Below, one piece after another: positions 1-5,946 of a stretch of 6,825 bases of DNA. A program made the position numbers and the translations under genes. The DNA is from Gammaproteobacteria bacterium (lineage in GTDB: Bacteria > Pseudomonadota > Gammaproteobacteria > JAABTG01), in assembly GCA_030066245.1 (NCBI GenBank), contig JASJBY010000214.1, forward strand, positions 1-6,825, written 5' to 3'. The notes under the pieces are model-generated. The model saw only the letters and a program-made list of their open reading frames with translations, was not told the origin of the DNA and searched no databases. Positions within the stretch are counted from its first letter, which is position 1; the number at the start of each line of letters is the position of its first letter.

Positions 1-14
1 CCCGGGCCTCGCGA

Positions 15-78
15 CAGCACATCCCTGTGCTGGCGCTCGGGGCGGTCGTCCCTCGACCGCCGCTGGGTCTGACGACCC
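15..78. repeat. Cluster of three small hairpins at left edge
   Basis: Three consecutive inverted repeats lie head to tail. The first has 7-bp arms CAGCACA/TGTGCTG at 15-21 and 26-32 around a TCCC loop. The second has 8-bp arms GGCGGTCG/CGACCGCC at 41-48 and 54-61 around TCCCT. The third has 5-bp arms GGGTC/GACCC at 65-69 and 74-78 around TGAC. The first two share a loop built on TCCC although their stems differ, so the loop looks conserved while the stem covaries. No T-run follows any of them, so they are not simple intrinsic terminators. They may be a mosaic palindromic intergenic repeat or the structured tail of a transcript entering from the left. Function is unknown. Confidence 0.6.
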
Positions 79-144
79 TGGCCGCCTGTTCCGGGGTCTG
101 CAACGGGCCTCCACCAGTCGCCTTGCGCGATTCCCGCCGAAACC

Positions 145-188
145 CCGGCCGGGCCATAAACCAGCTTAACTCTGTGACAGACCACTAG
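145..188 (+). repeat. 44-bp direct repeat, left copy
   Basis: This segment matches 6570-6613 at 39 of 44 positions without gaps and in the same orientation. The conserved blocks are an 11-base GC-rich start (CCGGCCGGGCC), CCAGCTTAA, and TCTGTGACAGACC, and both copies end in TAG. Each copy contains the odd palindrome TCTGTGACAGA, here at 171-181. The two copies bracket all four genes. It may be a dispersed intergenic repeat, a relic of an insertion-sequence end, or a recombination footprint. The sequence alone does not decide between these. Confidence 0.75.
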
Positions 189-292
189 AGCAAGAGCCGC
201 GACGCCGGTTAAGTAGTGGCAGGCCGAGGAGCCCACGCAGGAATGCCGCGCCGGCAAGAAATCTGAACGGCACAAACCTGTCCGCGGATAAG

Positions 293-318
293 TCCGGGAG
301 GTGCGCATCCTTCCCGGA
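293..318 (-). terminator. Hairpin downstream of the cytochrome gene, possible weak terminator
   Basis: Arms TCCGGGA (293-299) and TCCCGGA (312-318) pair perfectly over 7 bp. Two more G-C pairs (300-301 with 309-310) can form if base 311 bulges. The hairpin starts about 34 nt past the TAA of the leftward cytochrome gene, a plausible place for a 3' end. On the minus strand it is followed by ACTTATCC rather than a T-run, so it is not a canonical Rho-independent terminator. It could be a stabilising 3' stem or a Rho-assisted stop. Confidence 0.35.
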
Positions 319-351
319 AACACGCAAGATGTAGGGAAATCGACGCGCCGC

Positions 352-2076
352 TTACTTCAACGCCGCGGGCGCACCAAGAATGCGCTGGATCTCTGCCTGG
401 TTGAAGGAACGCTCGCCGGGCCGGGTCCCCTCCCCCGGCCGTTCTGCCCCAAGAGAAGTCCAGGCGTCGGCAGGCAGCCCGTCTGGAGCGGGTTTCCTTA
501 CGGGCTCGAACAACCAGTCCGTTGTTGAGTGGCTCAGGTGACCTCGTCCGAGGCCAAGCGCAACCGGCGAACGGTGACAGGACGCGCAGGAACGGGCGCG
601 TCCGACCGTATGCGGTGCGGTGGCGGCGAAGAAGCGCCGGAACCTCGGCGCGCCCCAGTCCGGATGTTCCACGGTCAGAATCATGCCCGGAATGAAGGGC
701 GATATCCGCCCCTCGGCCGTCACCCCAAGGGTTGGCAGGCCGCGGCTGACATCCCATCGCCTCTGATGCCAGCGGCCGGGGGTTCCGCGCCTTTCCATGT
801 GATCCCATTGTCGGCCCTTCCTCGTGTAGCGAAGATGACAGCCGTAGCACTGGGGTGCCCATTGAGCGTGGCAAGCATTGCAGGTCAGGCGCTGGTGCTC
901 AGCGGCGAGGGCGTGGGAGGCGGCGGAGAGCTGCGGGATCCGGAGTCGGGCGCCCCCGTTTTTCGGATGCAGGAAGAATGTTTCTTGCGTCGAATCGTCG
1001 CTTATCTCGACGTTCCATAGGGGCGTGCCAAGACGCTGCGTCACGAGAAAAGGCTGGTCCGCACGCGTCTCGAAAGGCACCGCCCCCAGACGACCGCCCA
1101 AATCCGTAGGCCAGTCTCCCAGACGGAGCCGTGCGGCCCTGTTGGCATGGCAGTCCACGCAGGCGATATCGACGGCCTGCTCCTGATACTCGGCTCCCTT
1201 GGCCCAGCCCATGAGTCCGCGCGCGGTGTGGCAGTCGATGCAGCTCATGCCCGCCCGATGATGGATGTCCGCGGCCTCCCTCGCCACTATCCGACCGTCC
1301 GCCAGACGAAGCAGAGTGTCCGCTGCGATGCCCGCTGCGCCCTGCTTGTCCACTTCGGCGAGTCCCGCGTAGCTCAACGCGATGCGTGCCGAGCGTGAGT
1401 GACAGCCGAAACAGCGCTGGTCCGAAACCCGCGCGGTCAGGGCCGAGTGCCCATGGTCCGGATAGCCGTTCAGGTGGCAGGCGAGGCAGCCGCCGCCTCG
1501 GTCTTTCAGCGGATTCAGCGCGTGTCGTTCCTTGTCGTGCCCCAGGTGACAGCTGGCGCAAAGCTTCCGCAGCAGCGTGTCGGCCGGCGAGTCGCCCAGC
1601 TTGGTAAGGGCGCCGGCAGCGGCCGTATCCTCGCCGAAAACACGGCGGGTCGTCTGCACCATGCCGTGCCCGCTGTGCATGAGCCCATGGACCACGTTCT
1701 CCACCTGCTCGCCGTGGCACCGGCCGCAGACCTGCCCGGCGTTGGAGAGGTTGCCTGGGAAGGCCACCAGACCGCGATGGGCCGAGACCTTGTCAGCGGC
1801 ATCAGCATCACCCTGGTGGCAGACCGTGCAACGCTCGGAGCCGAACGCATGCCCCGCCGAGAAACCTGCAGTCTTTCCCGTGTGGCAGGCCGTGCAGGTC
1901 CCGCCACTGACCTCTGCTGCCGCCTCGGACACGCTGACCACAGACAGGGCGGCGAGCGAGGTGCAGAGCAGCATTCGCCCGAGGCCGTGCAGACGCCACA
2001 GAACGATGAACCGCTTGAATATAGACGGCAACCCCCATGACCGAGATCTGAAGACTGCTTCACGTTTCATACGCAT
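352..2076 (-). CDS. Exported undecaheme c-type cytochrome (11 CXXCH)
   Basis: This gene encodes a periplasmic or surface multiheme cytochrome of about 574 aa, presumably an electron conduit. There are eleven CXXCH motifs, at residues 61, 83, 117, 173, 197, 222, 279, 306, 399, 410 and 497 (from the 2076 ATG). No CXXCK variant is present. The N-terminus is basic, followed by a hydrophobic stretch around residues 35-54 ending near SEAAA, which fits a Sec signal with an unusually long n-region. Hemes 8 and 9 are separated by about 90 residues without CXXCH; hemes 9 and 10 are only 11 residues apart (CNACHAQWAPQCYGCH). The 75 residues after heme 11 are heme-free. The start is uncertain: ATGs lie at 2076 and 2070 without a clear Shine-Dalgarno, and an internal ATG at 1974 would leave a shorter signal (MLLCTSLAALSVV). 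The open frame extends to 2202, but its first 42 residues look non-coding. It is divergent from the rhodanese and molybdoenzyme genes and is the likely redox partner of that enzyme (inference). I do not recognise a named family. Confidence 0.93.
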   Translation of the reverse strand: MRMKREAVFRSRSWGLPSIFKRFIVLWRLHGLGRMLLCTSLAALSVVSVSEAAAEVSGGTCTACHTGKTAGFSAGHAFGSERCTVCHQGDADAADKVSAHRGLVAFPGNLSNAGQVCGRCHGEQVENVVHGLMHSGHGMVQTTRRVFGEDTAAAGALTKLGDSPADTLLRKLCASCHLGHDKERHALNPLKDRGGGCLACHLNGYPDHGHSALTARVSDQRCFGCHSRSARIALSYAGLAEVDKQGAAGIAADTLLRLADGRIVAREAADIHHRAGMSCIDCHTARGLMGWAKGAEYQEQAVDIACVDCHANRAARLRLGDWPTDLGGRLGAVPFETRADQPFLVTQRLGTPLWNVEISDDSTQETFFLHPKNGGARLRIPQLSAASHALAAEHQRLTCNACHAQWAPQCYGCHLRYTRKGRQWDHMERRGTPGRWHQRRWDVSRGLPTLGVTAEGRISPFIPGMILTVEHPDWGAPRFRRFFAATAPHTVGRARSCASCHRSPVALGLGRGHLSHSTTDWLFEPVRKPAPDGLPADAWTSLGAERPGEGTRPGERSFNQAEIQRILGAPAALK

Positions 2077-2267
2077 AATTGCGGCGACTGTTATACTGGA
2101 GGCGGCCTTTGCCGGGGCACGCTGACGACTCAGGCGAACTGGGCGCAGAGCTTCGGGGAAACGCACGGGGGCGAAGACGGGCCGTCTGCTGCATCCGCGC
2201 ACATGTTCCAGAGTCCAGCACTTGCGCCCGCCGCGAAGGCATCAGGGTACAAACCAGGAGATCCGAA
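2077..2267. promoter_or_regulatory. Divergent intergenic region between cytochrome and rhodanese genes
   Basis: These 191 bases separate two genes transcribed away from each other, so promoters for both should lie here. A perfect odd palindrome, AGACGG-G-CCGTCT, sits at 2175-2187, about 80 bp upstream of the rhodanese start, and is a reasonable operator candidate. A TATACT hexamer on the plus strand at 2092-2097 (TATAAC region on the minus strand) resembles a -10 box, but no convincing -35 lies at the right distance on either strand. No Fnr box (TTGAT-N4-ATCAA) or sigma-54 -24/-12 element was found. A shared regulator for both directions is plausible but not shown. Confidence 0.4.
2256..2260 (+). 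promoter_or_regulatory. Shine-Dalgarno AGGAG fixing a GTG start
   Basis: AGGAG ends 7 nt before the GTG at 2268, an ideal spacing. From that GTG the protein begins directly with a clean signal peptide. The in-frame ATG at 2079 would instead add 63 arginine-rich residues of unlikely composition. This site therefore decides the start of the rhodanese gene. Confidence 0.8.
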
Positions 2268-3569
2268 GTGATAAACAGATTAACAGCACTCGTGCTCATC
2301 GCAATCCTCAGCCTGTCAGGGACGGCTTACGCGGATACAGTCAAAGGTCGCGTCAAGTATATCTCCAAGAAGGCGAGCACGATTCAGCTCGACGTGAAGG
2401 GAAAACCACCCGCCGTTGTGCGCTTCGACAAGAATACCCAGTTCGTCAATGCCGAGGGGATCAAGCAGCTCGGAACCAAGGATTTGCTCGAGGTCGAGTT
2501 CGAGCCGGGCCAGCCGGCCACCAAGATCACGAAGGTGGTGTTCGCCCTGCCGCCGGGGGTGGAAATCGACACCAAGGCCATGAAAGCCATCATCAAAGGC
2601 AAGGAGCCTTACCTGCTGGTGGACGCGCGTCCCGGCAAGCGTTTCGGCGCCGGACACCTTCCCACGGCCATCTCCATATTCGCCAAGGAGCAGCCCAAGA
2701 AGATGGATATGCTGCCATCGGACAAGTCCCAGCTATTGGTCTTTTACTGTGGCGGTCCCACCTGTCCCTTCACCCGGGAATCGGTCGAGATCGCCATGAA
2801 GGCCGGCTACACCAACGTCAAGGGCTATCAGGCCGGCATGCCCGGTTGGAAGAAGGCCAAACTGCCGATCCATGCCAGCGCCACCTGGGTTGCCGGGAAT
2901 CTTGACGAGCACAGCGTCATCATCGACGCACGGCCCCTGGACGAAAGCACCCGGGAACACATTAAGACCGCTGTCGCCATGCCCGCAGCGGAGTTCAAGG
3001 CGCTCACCAGGAAGTTCATCAAGGAGAAGAAGCCCGCCCGACTCCCGGGCGTCTCCGACAAACGCGCGCCCATTTTCGTATACGGCAACCATCCGGACGA
3101 TGCTGACGTGTTGACCGCCTTCAAGGAGCTTCGGAAGTGGGGCTACAAGGCCGTTGCCATCGTCGACGAGCCTTTCGCCCAGTGGGTAGCCCAGCGCCGT
3201 CCCACGGCGACCGGCCCGGCAAGAACCGAGATTGCCTACGTCCGCAAGCTCAAGAAGGGGGCCATACCGCGCCAGGACTTCGTGAAACTGGAGGAGTCGC
3301 GAGAGAACGTCGTACTGTTGGACGTTCGAACCGACAAAGAGGCATCGAAAGGCACGCTCCAGGGCGCCGGTGCTCTGCACATCCCCCTGGACGCTATCGA
3401 GGCCAATCTCGACAAGCTCCCCAAGGACACCAAGGTCGTAACCTACTGCTCCAATGGCATCCGTTCCGAAATGGCGTACGAGGCTCTCAAGAACAAGGGC
3501 TATCAGCAAGTCGCCTTCCTGAACGAGACGCTCAAGTTCAAGCCGGACGGCAGCTTCCAGTTCGAGTAA
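2268..3569 (+). CDS. Exported triple-rhodanese-domain protein with N-terminal DUF5666-like domain
   Basis: This 433-aa protein is predicted to be periplasmic and to bind or transfer sulfane sulfur. Residues 1-22 form a Sec signal peptide (INRLTALVL core, cleavage after AYA). Residues 23-95 form a beta-rich module (GRVKYISKKASTIQLDV..., TKDLLEVEFEPG, ATKITKVVF) resembling DUF5666/OB-fold proteins. Rhodanese domain 1 (about 97-202) has DARPGKRFGAGHLPTA and a cysteine at 161 in the loop CGGPTCPFT. Domain 2 (about 205-312) has VIIDARPLDES, but glycine 273 (YGNHPDD) stands where domain 1 has its catalytic cysteine, so it is probably inactive. Domain 3 (about 315-433) has VVLLDVRTDKEASKGTLQGA and cysteine 394 in CSNGIRS, a typical active loop. 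Two different active loops in one chain suggest two sulfur-handling roles or a relay; this is inference. It precedes the PhsA/PsrA-like gene by 189 bp on the same strand, and periplasmic rhodaneses are known partners of polysulfide and thiosulfate enzymes (Sud-type sulfur carriers). The true substrate is unknown, and selenium chemistry is an alternative. Confidence 0.92.
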   Translation: MINRLTALVLIAILSLSGTAYADTVKGRVKYISKKASTIQLDVKGKPPAVVRFDKNTQFVNAEGIKQLGTKDLLEVEFEPGQPATKITKVVFALPPGVEIDTKAMKAIIKGKEPYLLVDARPGKRFGAGHLPTAISIFAKEQPKKMDMLPSDKSQLLVFYCGGPTCPFTRESVEIAMKAGYTNVKGYQAGMPGWKKAKLPIHASATWVAGNLDEHSVIIDARPLDESTREHIKTAVAMPAAEFKALTRKFIKEKKPARLPGVSDKRAPIFVYGNHPDDADVLTAFKELRKWGYKAVAIVDEPFAQWVAQRRPTATGPARTEIAYVRKLKKGAIPRQDFVKLEESRENVVLLDVRTDKEASKGTLQGAGALHIPLDAIEANLDKLPKDTKVVTYCSNGIRSEMAYEALKNKGYQQVAFLNETLKFKPDGSFQFE

Positions 3570-3586
3570 GGGAAAGCAGGCAGGTC

Positions 3587-3671
3587 AGGTGGCGGAGGTC
3601 GCAGGACGCAGGTGATGCCGGGAAGACGCTAAAGCTGACTTCCCCGACATTCCACCTACGACCTCCGACCT
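3587..3671. repeat. Long imperfect inverted repeat between rhodanese and molybdoenzyme genes
   Basis: The arms include AGGT (3587-3590)/ACCT (3668-3671), a perfect 9-bp core CGGAGGTCG (3593-3601)/CGACCTCCG (3659-3667), and GGGAAG (3620-3625)/CTTCCC (3639-3644), with unequal insertions between the blocks. The whole could fold into one interrupted hairpin of about 85 nt. It starts 18 nt after the rhodanese stop codon. It could be a processing or attenuation structure that sets the ratio of rhodanese to enzyme, a partial terminator without a T-run, or a small non-autonomous palindromic element. Confidence 0.5.
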
Positions 3672-3708
3672 ACAATCTCCTGCGGGCAGCGGCTACCATT
3701 TGCCGCCC

Positions 3709-3720
3709 GTTACGTGTAAC
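3709..3720. promoter_or_regulatory. Short dyad GTTAC-GT-GTAAC upstream of the molybdoenzyme
   Basis: Five-base arms GTTAC and GTAAC around a 2-base centre lie 38 bp before the molybdoenzyme ATG. The position would suit an operator or promoter element for an internal start of transcription, but the dyad is short and no clear -10/-35 pair was found nearby. The molybdoenzyme itself also lacks a strong Shine-Dalgarno: the sequence just before its ATG is CTAGAGCCCT. Confidence 0.2.
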
Positions 3721-3758
3721 TTTCCACGCACTACCCATATCTCCCCCACTAGAGCCCT

Positions 3759-5945
3759 ATGAAACGGCGCGACTTCATCAAGCTGTCCAGTTTCGCAGGC
3801 GCCGGTGCGGCGGTTGCGCCGGCGTTGCTGAGCGGCTGTAGCGAGCAACAGGCTCCCGGCGCGGGCGACGTAACGGCCACTCCCACCATCTGTGACATCT
3901 GCTTCTGGCGTTGCGCGGGCCAGGTGTACAAGGAAGACGGCCAGCCCTGGAAAGTCGTGGGCAACCCCCAGGATCTGCACAGCGGCGGCCGTTTGTGTAC
4001 AAGGGGAAGCGGCGGTCTCGGCTCGTACATGGATCCGGACCGCCTGAAGACGCCTCTGAAGCGCACCACCAAGAACGGCCGACAGACTTTCCAGGCCATC
4101 TCCTGGGATGAAGCGCTGGATTACATTGCCGAGCGCATGAAGAAGGTCGCGACCGAACACGGTGCGGACCGAATCGCCCTTTTCAGCCACGGTTCCGGAG
4201 GTGCCCACTTCAAGCACTTGATGAAAGCGTTCGGCTCCGACACCTACGCCGCGCCCTCGTTTGCCCAGTGCCGGGGACCCCGCGACGTCGGCTTCCAGCT
4301 GACCTACGGCGAGGGCGTGGGAAACCCTGACCGTACCGACATGGAGCATTCGCGGTGCATCGTGCTGATCGGCTCTCACCTGGGGGAGAACCTGCACAAT
4401 TCGCAGGTGCAGACCTTCACCCAAGCACTCGCCAAGGGCGCCACCATTATCACGGTGGACCCCCGCTTCTCGGTGGCGGCCAGCAAGTCCAGGTACTGGC
4501 TGCCCATCAAGCCCGGCACCGACATTGCACTTCTGCTGGCCTGGATGCACGTCCTGATCGGCGAGGAGCTTTACGACCGGGACTACATTCAGCGCCATGC
4601 CCACGGCTTCGAGGAACTGGTTCGGCACGTGAACCCGTTCACGCCCGAGTGGGCATACCTGGAGACCGGATTACAGCCTGAGCTCATTCGCGAGACCGCC
4701 CGAGAGATGGCCCGCCAGGCGCCCGCAAGCCTGGTTCACCCCGGTCGCCACGTCACCTGGTACGGAGACGACACGCAGCGGTCCCGCGCCATTGCCATCG
4801 TCAATGCCCTGCTGGGCTCCTGGGGACGCCGGGGCGGCTTCTACATCCAGGATCGGGTGAGACTGCCCAAGTACCCCACGCCCAAGTATCCGCAAGCAGC
4901 CAGCAACTGGAAAGCAGCCAATCGGGGCAAATATCCCTTTGCGACCATGGGGGTGGCAAACGCCGTCATCGACGCCTCCGTCGGACCGGACAGCCACTAC
5001 AAAGCATGGTTCGTGTACGGCACCAACCTGCCGCTCACCATACCCAACATCCGCGCCAAGCTCGAGCAGGCGGCGGAGAACCTGGACTTCATCGTCGCCA
5101 TCGACATTCTGCCCGCGGACATCACCGGATACGCCGATCTGGTCCTGCCCGAGTGCACTTACCTGGAACGTTACGATAACCTCCGCAACTCGCCCGAGCG
5201 CCAGCCGTCCCTGGCTCTGCGCATGCCGGCCTTCGAGCCCAGGTTCCAGTCAAAGCCTGCCTGGTGGATCAGCAAACAAATCGGTCAGCGTCTGGGGCTG
5301 GACGAGTACTTTCCCTGGAACAATCTGACGGAGGTGCTCGACTGGCAGCTGAAGCAGGTGGGAAGCTCCCTGGAGGAGATGCAGCGGGTCGGAGTGAAGA
5401 GCTTTCCCCGCAGCACAGCCATGTATTTCACGGAAGGCGCCGACAGGAAGTTCCGCACCCCGACGGGCAAGATCGAGCTCTACTCCACGCGACTCGCCGA
5501 ACAGGGCTTCGATCCCTTGCCCCGGTATACGCCGCCGGAGCAGGCACCCGCCAATCATTACCGGCTCATCTACGGACGAATTCCCGCCCATACTTTCGGG
5601 CGAACCATCAACAACCCTCAGCTCTTTGCCCTGTCGCCCGAGAACAACGTCTGGATAAACCCCCTTACAGCCAGCGATTGGCACATCAAGAACGGGGAAT
5701 ACGTCCGGCTCAAGAATCAGGACGGCGTCGTGAGCAATCGGATTCGGGTGCGTGTCACCGAGCGCATTCGGCCGGACTCCGTGTTCATGGCCCACGGATT
5801 CGGCCACACGGACAGGCGGCTGCGCCTGGCTTACAACCGCGGAGCAGACGATGCCAGCCTGATCACCAACGTGAAGATCGATCCCATCATGGGAGGCACC
5901 GGCATGCGCGCCAACTTCGTGACCTTCGTCAAGGACACCACCTGA
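3759..5945 (+). CDS. Tat-exported molybdopterin oxidoreductase, PhsA/PsrA-like catalytic subunit
   Basis: This 728-aa catalytic subunit belongs to the bis-MGD (DMSO reductase/CISM) family. The N-terminus MKRRDFIKLS is a twin-arginine motif, which fixes the start. It is followed by a hydrophobic stretch and LLSGC, a lipobox with Cys27, so the mature enzyme may be a lipoprotein. A [4Fe-4S] motif follows: Cys45-X2-Cys48-X3-Cys52-X27-Cys80. Cys171 (SFAQCRGPRDVGF) lies where PhsA/PsrA enzymes carry the molybdenum ligand. Cofactor-binding stretches include ITVDPRFSVAASKSRYWLPI and ADLVLPECTYLERYDN, close to the matching parts of Salmonella PhsA. Residues from about 599 to the end form the C-terminal dinucleotide-binding domain (ENNVWINPLTA, VFMAHGFGH, GGTG). 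The length is slightly below the roughly 760 aa usual for PhsA/PsrA. It pairs with the Fe-S subunit 1 nt downstream. Family membership is secure; the substrate (thiosulfate, polysulfide or tetrathionate, or selenate, tellurate or arsenate) is not determined by what can be read. No NrfD gene or TorD-type chaperone is seen nearby. Confidence 0.95.
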   Translation: MKRRDFIKLSSFAGAGAAVAPALLSGCSEQQAPGAGDVTATPTICDICFWRCAGQVYKEDGQPWKVVGNPQDLHSGGRLCTRGSGGLGSYMDPDRLKTPLKRTTKNGRQTFQAISWDEALDYIAERMKKVATEHGADRIALFSHGSGGAHFKHLMKAFGSDTYAAPSFAQCRGPRDVGFQLTYGEGVGNPDRTDMEHSRCIVLIGSHLGENLHNSQVQTFTQALAKGATIITVDPRFSVAASKSRYWLPIKPGTDIALLLAWMHVLIGEELYDRDYIQRHAHGFEELVRHVNPFTPEWAYLETGLQPELIRETAREMARQAPASLVHPGRHVTWYGDDTQRSRAIAIVNALLGSWGRRGGFYIQDRVRLPKYPTPKYPQAASNWKAANRGKYPFATMGVANAVIDASVGPDSHYKAWFVYGTNLPLTIPNIRAKLEQAAENLDFIVAIDILPADITGYADLVLPECTYLERYDNLRNSPERQPSLALRMPAFEPRFQSKPAWWISKQIGQRLGLDEYFPWNNLTEVLDWQLKQVGSSLEEMQRVGVKSFPRSTAMYFTEGADRKFRTPTGKIELYSTRLAEQGFDPLPRYTPPEQAPANHYRLIYGRIPAHTFGRTINNPQLFALSPENNVWINPLTASDWHIKNGEYVRLKNQDGVVSNRIRVRVTERIRPDSVFMAHGFGHTDRRLRLAYNRGADDASLITNVKIDPIMGGTGMRANFVTFVKDTT

Positions 5946-5946
5946 C

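Larger units (their letters stand above)
1..351. other. Gene-free left flank
   Basis: No convincing coding region is seen in these 351 bases. Open frames here are short or are extensions of frames overlapping the cytochrome gene on the wrong strand or frame, with no recognisable protein motif. The stretch holds the hairpin cluster at 15-78, the left 44-bp repeat copy at 145-188 and a hairpin at 293-318 just past the cytochrome stop codon. No tRNA-like or rRNA-like sequence was recognised. Confidence 0.6.

Noticed and set aside
899..1720. Long minus-strand open frame (273 codons) and several plus-strand frames across 400-2125
   Set aside because: They overlap the 11-heme cytochrome gene in other frames. 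Their translations are rich in Arg, Pro, Gly and Ser with no motif, while the cytochrome frame holds eleven CXXCH motifs and a signal peptide.
352..2076. Octaheme tetrathionate reductase or cytochrome c nitrite reductase identity for the cytochrome
   Set aside because: Those families typically use a CXXCK-type active-site heme and fewer hemes. Here all eleven motifs are CXXCH.
2069..2097. Sigma-70 promoter using the TATACT hexamer at 2092-2097
   Set aside because: No acceptable -35 hexamer at 16-18 bp upstream on the plus strand, and none for the minus-strand reading, so no promoter is called.
2077..2202. N-terminal extension of the cytochrome from the ATG at 2202 (minus strand)
   Set aside because: The first 42 residues look like translated intergenic DNA and would precede the export signal. 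The ATGs at 2076 or 2070 give a more plausible start.
2079..2267. N-terminal extension of the rhodanese gene from the ATG at 2079
   Set aside because: The extra 63 residues are arginine-rich and would bury the signal peptide. The GTG at 2268 has AGGAG at ideal spacing and starts directly at the signal.
2733..3509. Minus-strand open frame of 258 codons opposite the rhodanese gene
   Set aside because: It is antisense to a well-supported protein with clear domain motifs. GC-rich third positions commonly keep such antisense frames open.
3693..4628. Minus-strand open frame of 311 codons opposite the molybdoenzyme
   Set aside because: It is antisense to the conserved Fe-S and molybdenum-binding part of the enzyme; no recognisable protein features.
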